From Brachyspira murdochii DSM 12563 (GTDB lineage: Bacteria > Spirochaetota > Brachyspiria > Brachyspirales > Brachyspiraceae): a stretch of DNA of 64,000 nucleotides. The position numbers were made by a program, and so were the translations under genes. Within the stretch, counting starts at the first letter, position 1; every line of letters starts with the position of its first letter. The stretch covers positions 2,665,510 through 2,729,509 of the forward strand of contig NC_014150.1 in assembly GCF_000092845.1 (NCBI RefSeq), in the 5' to 3' direction. The notes under the pieces are model-generated. The model was not told the DNA's origin and made no database searches. It worked only from the letters and a program-made list of their open reading frames with translations. This document shows positions 9,678 to 19,501 of this stretch, piece after piece.

Positions 9678-10778
9678 TTAAACATTAAATCTGAAAGTAA
9701 CAACATCGCCTTCCTGCATAAGATACTGTTTTCCTTCCAGTCTTATAGCACCAGCCTCTTTTGCTTTAACAAAACTTCCAAGCTCTAAAAGTTTATCGCA
9801 GTTTATAACTTCAGCACTGATAAATCCTCTTTCAAAGTCGCTGTGTATAACACCTGCAGCCTCTGGAGCATAAGCACCTTCTCTAACTGTCCAAGCTCTT
9901 GTTTCATCTTCTCCAGAAGTTAGGAATGTTAAAAGTTTTAATAATCTATGCCCAGCCTTTGTAAGCCTTGCAACTCCTGATTCTTTGACTCCCAAATCTT
10001 CTAAATAGCTTAATCTTTCCTCTTCGTCCAAATCCTGTAAATCTGCTTCTATTTTAGCACTGAAAGGTATTAACTCAATATTTCTTTCATCTGCATATTT
10101 TTGTAATGTTACATAATTAGAGTTTTTTTCTGGGTTGGCTAATTCATTTTCTGATAAATTAGCACCTATCATCATACTTTTTGCAGTAAGTAAGAATAAT
10201 GGCTTTAATATTTCTTTTTCTGTATCTGTTAAATCAAGACTGAATATTGGCTTAAAATTATTTAATTCTGGAAGTATTTTTTCAAGCAATGCAACTTCCT
10301 CTTCTGCCGCTTTTACTTTAGCACCTTTTGCTATCTTTTTTTGCTTCTCCATTCTGGCATTAACAGTTTCAATATCAGCAAGCATAAGTTCTGTTAAAAT
10401 AATATCCAAATCTCTTAAAGGATCAACATCTCCTATATGAGTAATATTTCCATCTTCAAATACACGAACAACATGAAGAACTGCATTTACTTCTCTAATA
10501 TGAGAAAGAAATTTATTGCCTAATCCCTCTCCTTTTGAAGCTCCTTTTACAAGTCCTGCAATATCTACAAATGTTGTTGTATTATAAACTTTCTTTTTTG
10601 ATTTGAAAAGTGCTGCTAATTTATCAACTCTTTCATCTTTTATTATAGCTGTAGCCTCATTTTTATCTATAGTACAAAATGGATAATTAGCCGCTTCAGC
10701 ATGAGCATTAGTTAAAGCATTAAAAAGTGTTGATTTTCCTACATTTGGAAGTCCTACTATTCCTATAGATAAAGCCAT
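9678..10778 (-). CDS. ychF: Redox-regulated ATPase YchF (Obg family)
   Basis: 366 aa, matching the family (about 363). It is a ribosome-associated P-loop ATPase of the Obg/TRAFAC class. The G1 motif GLPNVGKST starts at residue 8, switch and G3 are seen as DIAGLVKGASKGEGLGN, and the G4 motif is NLSENE instead of NKxD, the known signature of ATP preference in YchF. The C-terminal TGS-like domain ends in MQEGDVVTFRFNV. The ATG at 10778 has AAGGAAA just upstream. It is a single gene between clc and the divergent murB. Confidence 0.95.
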   Translation of the reverse strand: MALSIGIVGLPNVGKSTLFNALTNAHAEAANYPFCTIDKNEATAIIKDERVDKLAALFKSKKKVYNTTTFVDIAGLVKGASKGEGLGNKFLSHIREVNAVLHVVRVFEDGNITHIGDVDPLRDLDIILTELMLADIETVNARMEKQKKIAKGAKVKAAEEEVALLEKILPELNNFKPIFSLDLTDTEKEILKPLFLLTAKSMMIGANLSENELANPEKNSNYVTLQKYADERNIELIPFSAKIEADLQDLDEEERLSYLEDLGVKESGVARLTKAGHRLLKLLTFLTSGEDETRAWTVREGAYAPEAAGVIHSDFERGFISAEVINCDKLLELGSFVKAKEAGAIRLEGKQYLMQEGDVVTFRFNV

Positions 10779-11013
10779 AATTATTTCCTTAAAATATGAA
10801 TTGTTTTTTATAAAAAATTATTTTTTACAGTAATATTATATATTAAAAAATATTAATAACAAGTATATTAAAAAGCATAATAAAAAATTTTTATTAATTT
10901 ATATTTTATAGTTAATTAAATATTTCAGTTTATTGTAATTCTATCATTAATAATTTATTTATGTTTAAAAAGTATATTAATACATTACATAGAATAGAAA
11001 AGAAAAAATGTCT

Positions 11014-11042
11014 TTGACAAAATTAAAGGTTTTCAGTATATT
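11014..11042 (+). promoter_or_regulatory. Promoter of murB
   Basis: Consensus TTGACA (11014-11019), a 17-base spacer and TATATT (11037-11042), about 58 bases upstream of the preferred murB start. The same box layout and most of the spacer (ending TTTTCAG) recur at 58416-58444. Confidence 0.7.
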
Positions 11043-11100
11043 GTAATGTTTTATTAAATTTGTTATTATTATGTTAATAAAATATATGGGAATGAATATT

Positions 11101-12006
11101 ATGAATAAATCTATAAAAGGTGTTCTAATAAGAAAAAATGTTTCACTTAAAAAATTTAATACTTTTAGAGTTAATGCTAAATCCTCAGAGTTTTATGTTC
11201 CAGAGACCATTAATGGATTTATAGATTTAATAAAACTTCTTAACGAAAAAGATAAAAGATATTTAATACTAGGAGGCGGAAGCAATATATTATTTTTGGA
11301 TAAGGTAATAGAGTTTCCAATAATATATACAGGTTTTTTCAGCCGTATAGAGCATACATCTCATAATATATTAGCATATTCTGGGGCAAGAGTTATTGAC
11401 ACTGTGAAATACGCTTATAAAAATGCATTTACTGGTTTGGAATTTTTATATGGTCTGCCCGGAAGCATAGGAGGGGCAGCTTACATGAATGCAAGATGTT
11501 ATGAGCATTCAGTATCTGAGTTTATAGACAGTGTTGGAATAATAGATGATAATATTGAGTATATGCATATAGGAAATGCTGATTGCAAATATGATTATAA
11601 AAGAAGTATTTTTCAGAATAAAAAATATATTATTTTGGATGTGAGATTTAAATTAAATAAATCATCAAAAAAATTAATAAAACCAGAAATGAATAAATAT
11701 CTTAAAGACAGAAAAACAAAACATCAATTTAAATATCCTTCTGCAGGAAGTACATTTTTAAATGATTATAATACAAATATGATAGCAGGAAAAGTTATAG
11801 ACTCTATCAATATGCGTGGGGTAAGATTAGGGGGAGCTATGGTTTCTCCCTATCATGCCAATTTTATAGTTAATTATAATAATGCCTCTGGTTATGATAT
11901 ACTTAATCTTATGAGAAAAGTAAAGGAAGAAGTATATAATCAAAAAGGAATTACTCTTAATGCTGAAGTGAGAATAGTATCCAATGATGAAGATGCAAAA
12001 TTATAG
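11101..12006 (+). CDS. murB: UDP-N-acetylenolpyruvoylglucosamine reductase (MurB)
   Basis: 301 aa from the ATG at 11101. That start is preferred to in-frame ATGs at 11071 and 11092 because GGGAA sits eight bases before it. It reduces UDP-GlcNAc-enolpyruvate to UDP-MurNAc in peptidoglycan synthesis, using FAD and NADPH. Visible: the FAD-binding LGGGSNIL loop, LPGSIGGAAYMNA, the catalytic serine region PSAGSTFLN and the C-terminal Glu in LNAEVRIV. The short type II layout fits the length. It is convergent with the thioesterase gene, with only two bases between the stop codons. Confidence 0.93.
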   Translation: MNKSIKGVLIRKNVSLKKFNTFRVNAKSSEFYVPETINGFIDLIKLLNEKDKRYLILGGGSNILFLDKVIEFPIIYTGFFSRIEHTSHNILAYSGARVIDTVKYAYKNAFTGLEFLYGLPGSIGGAAYMNARCYEHSVSEFIDSVGIIDDNIEYMHIGNADCKYDYKRSIFQNKKYIILDVRFKLNKSSKKLIKPEMNKYLKDRKTKHQFKYPSAGSTFLNDYNTNMIAGKVIDSINMRGVRLGGAMVSPYHANFIVNYNNASGYDILNLMRKVKEEVYNQKGITLNAEVRIVSNDEDAKL

Positions 12007-12008
12007 TA

Positions 12009-12716
12009 TCATAAACTATAAGAAAACTCTATAATAGCATAAGTTTTATTATCTTCATTATCAAATTTTAATAAAACTTTATCATCAATTACAGCCTTTT
12101 TTACAACTATAGTATCACCTAAAGCGGCAGGCACTCTGTACTCTATTCTTATTCTTTTAAAATTATCATCGGCATAATCTATAGCCATATCGATATACCT
12201 TGCATTATTAACATGATTATTATCATCTATACAGTATTTTTTTACTTTAAATCTGTCAATTTCTTTTAACAAATTATTATCAGTTTTTATTTTTCTAGGC
12301 AGATAATTCATATCCTGTTTTTTATCAAATTTATAATTTTCTATAAATGAAGAAGGAACCCTAATCAAAACACCGCTTGATAAATCTACAAACCCTCCTA
12401 TAGCATAGCAAATAGCAAGTTCATTATCATTTTCATCATATATTACAGTATTTCTATATCCATATGCCTCATTACATTCATATACATAAGTGCGTACTGT
12501 TATTTTATCGCTGTATTTTGGGAGTTTATATATATCAACCTGTCTTAATACCAAAAACATACTTATATTGTTTTCATTAAAATATTTTGTAAGCTCTATA
12601 TCAGAATCCAATTGAAAAAAAGAACAATCCTGCATAAGGTCAAATATAGATGAAGCTTTTAAAAGTCCGTCTTTATCTATCTGGCTTGTTCCTACTACTG
12701 TTTTCATTTCGTACAT
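12009..12716 (-). CDS. Acyl-ACP thioesterase (FatA/FatB-like, double hot-dog)
   Basis: 235 aa. The ATG at 12716 is preferred because AAAGG lies about 10 bases upstream; an in-frame TTG six bases earlier is an unlikely start. Two hot-dog domains are expected. The first has the long helix ASSIFDLMQDCSFFQ. The second carries DDNNHVNNARYIDMA, matching the acyl-ACP thioesterase motif with its His and Asn. The enzyme releases fatty acids from acyl-ACP in the cytosol and ends chain elongation. A promoter TTGACA-16-TATAAT lies upstream (12767-12794). Confidence 0.85.
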   Translation of the reverse strand: MYEMKTVVGTSQIDKDGLLKASSIFDLMQDCSFFQLDSDIELTKYFNENNISMFLVLRQVDIYKLPKYSDKITVRTYVYECNEAYGYRNTVIYDENDNELAICYAIGGFVDLSSGVLIRVPSSFIENYKFDKKQDMNYLPRKIKTDNNLLKEIDRFKVKKYCIDDNNHVNNARYIDMAIDYADDNFKRIRIEYRVPAALGDTIVVKKAVIDDKVLLKFDNEDNKTYAIIEFSYSL

Positions 12717-12766
12717 ACACAATAACCTTTTATTATTATTTAATATTATTTTTAAAAAATATTATA

Positions 12767-12794
12767 ATACTAAAAATATAATTGTCAAAGATAA
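12767..12794 (-). promoter_or_regulatory. Promoter of the acyl-ACP thioesterase gene
   Basis: On the minus strand, TTGACA followed after 16 bases by TATAAT, about 50 bases before the gene start. It lies between the 3' end of the long TPR gene and the thioesterase gene, so the thioesterase can be transcribed on its own. Confidence 0.55.
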
Positions 12795-14072
12795 TTAATT
12801 TTTTATTTTTTCAAGTGCCTCTTCTTTATTTTGTTTAGCCCTTTCATAATCAGGATTTATTTCTATAGCTTTATCATAATCTTTTAAAGCCTCTTGATAA
12901 AGCCCCATACAATATTTTGTAAAGCCTCTGTTGTTATAAGCATCAGCAGATTGAGGATTTAATTCTATAACTTTATCATAATTTTTTAAAGCTTCTTTAT
13001 AATCTGACAAATTATAATATGAAAGTGCCTTATTATAATATGCATCTATATTATTATTATCAAACTCTGTTACAATATCATAATCCTTGACAGCATATTC
13101 ATGAAGACCAAGATTATTTTTTGCAAGTGCTCTATTGTAATATGCATCAATATATGAAGGCTCTATATTTAATGCTGTATCAAAATCGCTTATAGCTTCT
13201 TCATAAAGACCTAATGCACTTTTAGAGTTTCCTCTGTTATTGTAGGCATAATAATACTGGGCATTTAATTCTATAGCTTTATCAAAATCTTTTATAGAAT
13301 CCTCATAAAGTCCGAGATTATACTTTGCTATTGCTCTATTATTATACGCATCAGTATATTCATCATATATCTCTAAAGATTTATTTATGTCAAGTATAGC
13401 CTCATTATATAGCTTTAATCCTATTTTGCAAACTCCTCTATTATTATATGCATAAGCACTGCTTGCAGGAGAAATCTCTATTGCTTTATTATAATAAAAA
13501 ATAGCCTCTTCATAAAGTCCAATGCTTCTTTTAGCATCTCCTATACCATTATAAGCATACACATCTTTATCATCTAATTCCAAAACTTTTTTATAATCTT
13601 CTATTGCTTCATAATATTTTTTTGAAACAAGTTTTATAAATGCTCTGTCGCTGTATGCATCTATATTAGTGCTGTCTAAAATAATAGCTTTATCAATATC
13701 TTTTAAAGCCTCTTCATAATATCCCAAATTACCTTTGGCAAAACCTCTGTCATCATATGCTTTTGAATGTGTAGGTACTAATTCTATTACTTTATCATAG
13801 TCTTTTACAGCTTCTTCATAAAGACCTAAATTGCATTTTGTATTGGCTCTGTTATAGTAAAGTTCGGCATAATTTTCATCTGTCTCTATTGCCTTATCAT
13901 AGTAATTAATAGCTTCTTCAAAATTACCTAAAGCATTTTCTGAAAGTCCTAAATAGTTATATATTTCTGATTTAGTATTTTCTTCTTTATTTAAGGCTTT
14001 GTTAAATAGTTCTACAGCTTTTTTATATTCGCCTTCTTTAAATAGTTTTAAACCTTCTTCAAAGTATGACAT
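12795..14072 (-). CDS. Long TPR-repeat protein
   Basis: 425 aa made almost entirely of about twelve 34-residue tetratricopeptide repeats with the pattern A-Y-x-N-R-G-x-x-K-x-x-L-G-L-Y-E-E-A-I-x-D-Y-D-K-A-I-E. There is no signal peptide or membrane segment, so it is a cytosolic protein-interaction scaffold. Neighbouring repeats are very similar at the DNA level, which would allow copy-number change by recombination. The ATG has a short AAGGAAAT site upstream. No effector domain is visible, and the partner is unknown. Confidence 0.88.
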   Translation of the reverse strand: MSYFEEGLKLFKEGEYKKAVELFNKALNKEENTKSEIYNYLGLSENALGNFEEAINYYDKAIETDENYAELYYNRANTKCNLGLYEEAVKDYDKVIELVPTHSKAYDDRGFAKGNLGYYEEALKDIDKAIILDSTNIDAYSDRAFIKLVSKKYYEAIEDYKKVLELDDKDVYAYNGIGDAKRSIGLYEEAIFYYNKAIEISPASSAYAYNNRGVCKIGLKLYNEAILDINKSLEIYDEYTDAYNNRAIAKYNLGLYEDSIKDFDKAIELNAQYYYAYNNRGNSKSALGLYEEAISDFDTALNIEPSYIDAYYNRALAKNNLGLHEYAVKDYDIVTEFDNNNIDAYYNKALSYYNLSDYKEALKNYDKVIELNPQSADAYNNRGFTKYCMGLYQEALKDYDKAIEINPDYERAKQNKEEALEKIKN

Positions 14073-14255
14073 TTTATTTCCTTATTTTTTTTATAATAAT
14101 ATAGTAATGAAAAATATAAAATAAAGCTTTGTTTTGTCAAGTAAAATGTTTATAAAAAGAATACAATATATTTATGCTTGATTTTTGTGTTTATTATATT
14201 ATAATAATTATCAATTTTTTAATTTACTATTATGGGGTTTATGAGGTAACAATTT

Positions 14256-15518
14256 ATGGAAGAAAGTACTATTCAAAATAACAATACAAATCAAAAAACA
14301 AATACAATTAATGATATAAACAATAAAATAGGCAAAATATTAGAAAATAATTTAATATCAAATTTAATAATTATTTTTATAGGTCTTATTGCTTCAATAT
14401 TTATTACAGCTACTATTTTTATTTTGATGAATAATAGAATTTCTAGATTTCTTATGGATTCAGAATATAGTTTTACTTTATTCACTCCATTTTTTCATTT
14501 ATTTTATTTCTTTTCTTTAAGTTTGATATTTTATATAAATAAAAATTTTAATTTAAAAAACATATTGATAACTCTTTTGTCAGTTATTTTTATATTAATT
14601 GTAGATTTAAGCACTGGTTTTTTTATAGGAACTGCTGCTATAGATAATATGGATTTTTTTGTACAAATCTCTATTATAAAATATATATTTAATAATATAA
14701 TATTTTTTATAATACTGGCTTTATCATATAATGGTTTTCAAGTATTAAACTCCAAAAGTATTTCAGAGTTTTTTACATTTTCTGCTGATATATTGATATT
14801 TGCAGGCTTAATAGCATCTGTAGTATCAACAGTATTTGGGATATTTGCAGCGATAGTTTTATTTTTAATAAAAGATATTATTGGCAGTTTAGATGATGAG
14901 ATTATAATAAAATTAATAGTATTATCAGGATCATTTTTTACTTCATTATTTCCTTTTTTGGTATATACAGTTTATAGAAATATGAAAACTAATATTTCTA
15001 TATATTTATCAAGAATATTAATGCCTTTCAGTTTATTATTTATATTTATACTTTTGATTCTTTTATTAATGCCAGACATAAGCCCTTATGATAACAGAGT
15101 TAGTTTTATACTTTATAATATAATGCTTGCTGTAATTGTATTAAACATGTTCTTTATAAGAATTGATTATAAATCAAGCATATTTACTAAGGCTTTATAT
15201 ATTGTTCTTCCTTTAATAGCGATTATTTTTGATATATTAGTGTTAACATCTTCTTTATACAGATTAGTAGAATATGGTATAAGCCCAAATAAAATAGTTT
15301 TAGTAGGTACAAATTTAATAATGCTTGGTAATTTGATTTTTATAACATTTCTGAATATTAAGTCTATTCTAATAATATTCAAAAAAACTGATAGTATTCC
15401 AAACATAAAAGAAATTACTATCGGTAATACCAAATCAGTATTTTATATATATATTTACGGAGCTTGGGCTTTTATAGTATGTTTTATAATACCTGTATTA
15501 TATAGTATATTTGGCTAA
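14256..15518 (+). CDS. Polytopic membrane protein, DUF4153-like
   Basis: 420 aa. A polar Asn/Thr-rich N-terminus (1-35) is followed by about 11 hydrophobic helices that fill the rest. Near residue 330 the stretch RLVEYGISPNKIVLVG resembles the R-x-x-E-Y-G-x-x-x-x-R motif of DUF4153 membrane proteins. The function of that family is not established. The weak resemblance and the hydrophobicity are all the sequence gives. It is convergent with lipoprotein cluster 1. Confidence 0.55.
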   Translation: MEESTIQNNNTNQKTNTINDINNKIGKILENNLISNLIIIFIGLIASIFITATIFILMNNRISRFLMDSEYSFTLFTPFFHLFYFFSLSLIFYINKNFNLKNILITLLSVIFILIVDLSTGFFIGTAAIDNMDFFVQISIIKYIFNNIIFFIILALSYNGFQVLNSKSISEFFTFSADILIFAGLIASVVSTVFGIFAAIVLFLIKDIIGSLDDEIIIKLIVLSGSFFTSLFPFLVYTVYRNMKTNISIYLSRILMPFSLLFIFILLILLLMPDISPYDNRVSFILYNIMLAVIVLNMFFIRIDYKSSIFTKALYIVLPLIAIIFDILVLTSSLYRLVEYGISPNKIVLVGTNLIMLGNLIFITFLNIKSILIIFKKTDSIPNIKEITIGNTKSVFYIYIYGAWAFIVCFIIPVLYSIFG

Positions 15519-15584
15519 TAAAAAATAATTTTCAAATTATTATATAACCAACCATAATTTGTCAAAAATTAAAAAATGTAAATA

Positions 15585-15623
15585 AAAAAGTGCATACGTA
15601 TAAAAAATAAGCATGCACTTTTA
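15585..15623 (-). terminator. Hairpin terminator repeat, copy T1
   Basis: Arms AAAAGTGCATGC and GTATGCACTTTT flank a short AT loop, with a T-run on the minus strand. It lies 16 bases after the 658-aa lipoprotein gene. It belongs to a family of near-identical hairpins (17692, 19965, 30948, 53124, 54937, 55958). Confidence 0.8.
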
Positions 15624-15638
15624 TTGAAACTATTAAAA

Positions 15639-17615
15639 TTATTGTATATTCAAAATCTTAAGCATTTCAGCTTCTATTGCTTTAATATCTCCTTTTGCTT
15701 CCTGAATAGCTTTTATTTCTGCTCTTCTTTGCTCTAATAATTCTTCCTGACCTTGTTTATCCAAAGCAGCTTTTTTAGTAAAATATGCGTCGCTTATAAG
15801 TTTGTCAGCTACTCTCAAAGTTCTGTCGGATACTATTGCTTTGTCTGATGCATTCTCTGCTTTAAACATATCAAAACTTGCATCTGTTTTTAAAACTCCT
15901 TCAGGCATTCCATCGAGTATGCTTCCTTTCCATTCCAATTTTGGCTGATAACTATATGTAATATAATTAAAAACTTCTGCATTTTTTATTTCATTATTAT
16001 CAACGAATATATCATATGCTTTATTATTAAGAGTATCTAATAAAAGCATTTTATTTTTGCCGTTTTCTGTGTATATTTTTTGAGTACATTCTAAAGATTG
16101 AAAATCAGGATTATTAATAAGCAGTCCTGTTTCTGAATCAAAATCTATTTCCAAATTCTCTTTTAAAAGTAAAGTATAATGTGCTATACCGCCTCTTCCT
16201 GCAGAACTTGTATATTCGCCTGAAAGCATTAATTCTTCTTTGCCGTCATTATTGATATCACATAAGAAGAAAGATACGCTATGCAAAGGATAATACATTT
16301 TGCTGGCTATATAAGATGAATATTGTTCTCTATCAAAGCTGCCTGAATCTATAAATTTGGAGTCTTCAGTATAATCTTTCAAATCATTTGTAGAAATTGA
16401 ATTAATTTTGGCAGATTCTATATTATCTATATCTCCAAGTCTGAAATTATAATTTTTTATCTCTTTAAATGAAGCATATAAATTATCTTTTATAAACTCA
16501 GGATTATAATAATGCATATTTACTAATCCGTCCATAGTGCTTTCAATTAAAAATGTATTCTTTTTAAACTCAAGTAAATTAAGGTTGTTCCAACCGTCAT
16601 AACAATAAACGGCATTAATATTGTAATAATTTTGATAATATTCTAAATAGTCTTCTATATCATCATTAGCTAATCTATTATTTACATAAGTTTTTATATA
16701 TTTGTTCATTATATTTGTATTGCCTATTTCTTCTGCTATTTTTACTGAAGATAAACGGGCTGTACCTTCCAATTCAATTGAGGTTAAAGAATAATTATTT
16801 TCATTGAATAAATCTATATATCCATTATCTTTTACAATGTATCTATAGAAATTATCTTTATAAGCATCAGCAGCTAATTTTTCTGCTCTTAAAGAATCAG
16901 GAGCTTCTATTATATAATTAATTAAATTCATCTTTTGTATATAAGCATTCTCATTATCATTTTTTCTCATCATCATAGCAATATTACTGCCGCCTGCTTT
17001 TTTCCATTCTGTTAAATATTTTTTCTCTTCTTCAAAATAGTAAAGCGAATCGCAGGCAAAATGAGATAAGAATAATGCTAAATAAACATCAGCATCTTTT
17101 TTATTTAATTTTAATAATTCTTCTCTTGCTTTTTTTAATGCTAAATTTTGATCAACATATAAATATTCAACGGCATAATAATCTGCAGCTTTACTATATA
17201 TACCCCAGTTACCCCAGCTTATTAAGAATTCTAAATCTAATGCAGCATAATTAACATTTGATATAAACTCTATAGAATATTTTTTTCTTTCATCATCATT
17301 TGCAAATTTCCTATTAAGAAAATCAAAATTCCTTTTTGCATATTCATTATTTTCTCTTAAATTTTTAAGCTTTTCATCAAATTTTATTTTATCTGCTCTA
17401 ATGCCTTTATATACATATTTCATATCAAATAATTCTTTTTGATTATTTGTCTGTTTGCTTTGATTAACTAAAGTATTAGTTTGAATATTTTGAGATTGTG
17501 ATGTTTGATTAGTTTGAGTATTTTGTTCTGATTGATTAGTTTCTTTGTTTCCGCCGCATGAAATTACAGCAATAACTAAAATAAATGCTGCAATTATAGA
17601 AATAATATTTTTCAT
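15639..17615 (-). CDS. Large lipoprotein with a VCBS/FG-GAP-like calcium motif (cluster 1)
   Basis: 658 aa. Signal peptide with lipobox AVISC (Cys about residue 20), then a Thr/Asn/Gln-rich tether, then a conserved body starting FFDMKYVYKG-type (here LFDMKYVYKG). Near residue 447 CDINNDGKEELMLSG matches the D-x-N-x-D-G-x-x-E calcium-loop motif of VCBS/FG-GAP proteins. The C-terminus is a charged coiled-coil-like helix (EELLEQRRAEIKAI). It is a close paralog of the gene at 56070-58001. It is the last gene of cluster 1, with its own promoter (17648-17676) and terminator. It is probably surface or periplasmic. Function unknown. Confidence 0.8.
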   Translation of the reverse strand: MKNIISIIAAFILVIAVISCGGNKETNQSEQNTQTNQTSQSQNIQTNTLVNQSKQTNNQKELFDMKYVYKGIRADKIKFDEKLKNLRENNEYAKRNFDFLNRKFANDDERKKYSIEFISNVNYAALDLEFLISWGNWGIYSKAADYYAVEYLYVDQNLALKKAREELLKLNKKDADVYLALFLSHFACDSLYYFEEEKKYLTEWKKAGGSNIAMMMRKNDNENAYIQKMNLINYIIEAPDSLRAEKLAADAYKDNFYRYIVKDNGYIDLFNENNYSLTSIELEGTARLSSVKIAEEIGNTNIMNKYIKTYVNNRLANDDIEDYLEYYQNYYNINAVYCYDGWNNLNLLEFKKNTFLIESTMDGLVNMHYYNPEFIKDNLYASFKEIKNYNFRLGDIDNIESAKINSISTNDLKDYTEDSKFIDSGSFDREQYSSYIASKMYYPLHSVSFFLCDINNDGKEELMLSGEYTSSAGRGGIAHYTLLLKENLEIDFDSETGLLINNPDFQSLECTQKIYTENGKNKMLLLDTLNNKAYDIFVDNNEIKNAEVFNYITYSYQPKLEWKGSILDGMPEGVLKTDASFDMFKAENASDKAIVSDRTLRVADKLISDAYFTKKAALDKQGQEELLEQRRAEIKAIQEAKGDIKAIEAEMLKILNIQ

Positions 17616-17647
17616 ATAGTACCCTCTGTATGTATTGTTATTTTCGC

Positions 17648-17676
17648 ATTATAAATCAAAATGAGTGAAATTTCAA
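17648..17676 (-). promoter_or_regulatory. Cluster promoter copy A
   Basis: Minus strand TTGAAA, a 17-base spacer, then TATAAT, followed by a conserved leader containing AATACATAC and a purine-rich site before the ATG at 17615. It is one of six matching promoter/leader cassettes in the two lipoprotein clusters. Confidence 0.8.
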
Positions 17677-17691
17677 TTATAGAATATTGAT

Positions 17692-17731
17692 AAAAAAGTG
17701 CATACATATATAATGCATGCACTTTTTATTA
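17692..17731 (-). terminator. Hairpin terminator repeat, copy T2
   Basis: Same stem as T1 (AAAAGTGCATGCATTA on the minus strand, with complementary GTATGCACTTTTTT). It lies 11 bases after the stop codon of the ankyrin lipoprotein and just upstream of promoter copy A. Confidence 0.82.
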
Positions 17732-17741
17732 TTTTTTATTT

Positions 17742-19409
17742 TTATATAGTAAGATAGTATTCTAAACTGTCTGGATTATTTAAATGATGAAGTGCTGCTT
17801 TGTCATCTTCTTCTATAACAATATCCATAGCTGTTTTTCCGTCATTATTTTTTATATTATAATCTGCCCCCATATTTATAATAACTCCTAACATACCATA
17901 ACTTCCAACAACATTTTCTACGGCAACTATTAATGGAGTATCTCCGTTATCATTTTTTTTATTTACATCAGCACCATTTTTTATCATATAGTAACAAGCA
18001 TCTGTACCAAACCAAACTTCACGTACTAAATATGTTAAAGGGGTATCTCCTGTTGCTGAACATATAGCATTTAAATCAGGCTTCAAATCAATAATATCTT
18101 TAACTAAATCTATATTACGATACTTCATTGCTATTATTAAGGGAGTATATCCGTATCCGTCTTCTAAATTTATATCAGCACCTTTCTCTACTAAAAATTT
18201 AACCATTTCTTTATCATTTCTAGCAGCAGCTAAGCCAAGAGGTGTAATATTATCATATTGTTTATTCAAATCAGTATCATCTTTTATAAGTTTTTCTAAT
18301 GCTTTCATATCGCCTTTAGATATAGCATTCATTAATTCATCATATCCGTCTATATTATTGGAATCTTCGCTTGATAATAATTTTTCTATTTCATAATATT
18401 TGCTATTTTTTACTAATTCTATAGCTTCTTCTCTAGTTGTATTAGTATTAAGATTAAAAATATCATTATCTGCTAATAATTTAGTTATATCATAATTATT
18501 ATATGCATAAAGCATATAATCATCAGCTGAGTTTAAATTAGCTCCTTCATCAATTAAAAATTTAGCCATTTCTATATATCCGTTTTCAGCCGCTACTTTC
18601 AAAGGAGAATCAACCCAAAATCCGTCATAAAATCTCTGAGCATCTATATCTTGTCCTATAGATAATAAATATTTAACCATTTCTATGTTATTTTCTCGTA
18701 CTGCTTCTGGAATTAAAGTTTCTTTTGAATCTCCTCTTTTTACAAGAAGTTTAAGTACATCAAGATTGTTGTTGCCAATAGCAATATCTGTCAAATAAGT
18801 AGAATATTCATAACCATAATCTCTATTTTTATCAAGTCCTTTATCAATTAAAATTTTAGTCATTTCAGGATTATTATTTCTAACAGCATAGTAAAGCATA
18901 TCCATACCGCCTTCTGTTTCCATATCGCTTGCTCTGGCATTAACATCAGCCCCTTCTTTTATAAGCTCTTTTGCTAAATCATTGTATCCGAATTGTACTG
19001 CCAAAAATAAAGGAGTAGAATCTTTAAATATATATTTATCACCAAAATTTGTCATTTCAGTAATTTTTCCTTCTAATCCTTCCTCTGCTATTAGCTTTGA
19101 TATTTCGTATATTGGTGCTTTATATTTATGTTCATTAAGTATTTCATCTATTTTACTATATCCTGTAGGCATAGGGTCTAATTCTGTACCTTGAATATAT
19201 TCATTGGTATATTTAGTTGTATCAATGTTAATATCAATATCTGTATTATTATTTTCATTTGTAGTTGTAGGATTAATATATACTTTATTAGTTTCTGTTT
19301 GATTAGTTTGAGTATTTTCTGATTGATTTGTTTCTTTGTTACCGCCTCCGCAGGAAATTATAGAAATTATTAAAATAAATATTATAATTATAGAAATAAT
19401 ATTTTTCAT
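17742..19409 (-). CDS. Ankyrin-repeat lipoprotein (cluster 1, intact copy)
   Basis: 555 aa. Signal peptide with lipobox SIISC (Cys about 20), then a Gln/Asn/Thr-rich tether (22-70), then a globular start (YSKIDEILNEHKYKAPIYEISKL) and about ten ankyrin repeats through to the end (for example PLFLAVQFGYNDLAKELIKE, TPLGLAAARNDKEMVKFLVE). Ankyrin repeats bind proteins, so the lipid-anchored protein probably presents them in the periplasm or on the surface. It is a paralog of the frameshifted gene at 53239-54929, and a stretch of about 80 residues around SNNIDGYDELMNA is almost identical between the two. Own promoter (copy B) and terminator (T2). Confidence 0.88.
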   Translation of the reverse strand: MKNIISIIIIFILIISIISCGGGNKETNQSENTQTNQTETNKVYINPTTTNENNNTDIDINIDTTKYTNEYIQGTELDPMPTGYSKIDEILNEHKYKAPIYEISKLIAEEGLEGKITEMTNFGDKYIFKDSTPLFLAVQFGYNDLAKELIKEGADVNARASDMETEGGMDMLYYAVRNNNPEMTKILIDKGLDKNRDYGYEYSTYLTDIAIGNNNLDVLKLLVKRGDSKETLIPEAVRENNIEMVKYLLSIGQDIDAQRFYDGFWVDSPLKVAAENGYIEMAKFLIDEGANLNSADDYMLYAYNNYDITKLLADNDIFNLNTNTTREEAIELVKNSKYYEIEKLLSSEDSNNIDGYDELMNAISKGDMKALEKLIKDDTDLNKQYDNITPLGLAAARNDKEMVKFLVEKGADINLEDGYGYTPLIIAMKYRNIDLVKDIIDLKPDLNAICSATGDTPLTYLVREVWFGTDACYYMIKNGADVNKKNDNGDTPLIVAVENVVGSYGMLGVIINMGADYNIKNNDGKTAMDIVIEEDDKAALHHLNNPDSLEYYLTI

Positions 19410-19441
19410 AGTAAACCGTCCGTATGTATTTTTATTTTCGT

Positions 19442-19470
19442 ATTATAAATTAAAATAGGTAAAATTTCAA
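19442..19470 (-). promoter_or_regulatory. Cluster promoter copy B
   Basis: Minus strand TTGAAA, 17-base spacer, TATAAT, then the leader with AATACATACGGACGGTTTAC directly before the ATG at 19409. The GGACGG element takes the place of a normal ribosome binding site. Confidence 0.8.
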
Positions 19471-19501
19471 TGATATTTATAAAGACTATAACTATTTTCT
19501 G

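Noticed and set aside
15556-15584. Minus-strand TTGACA-like sequence beyond T1 as a remnant Rpn promoter
   Set aside because: The -10 spacing is poor, and the downstream DNA is the intact end of the DUF4153-like gene.
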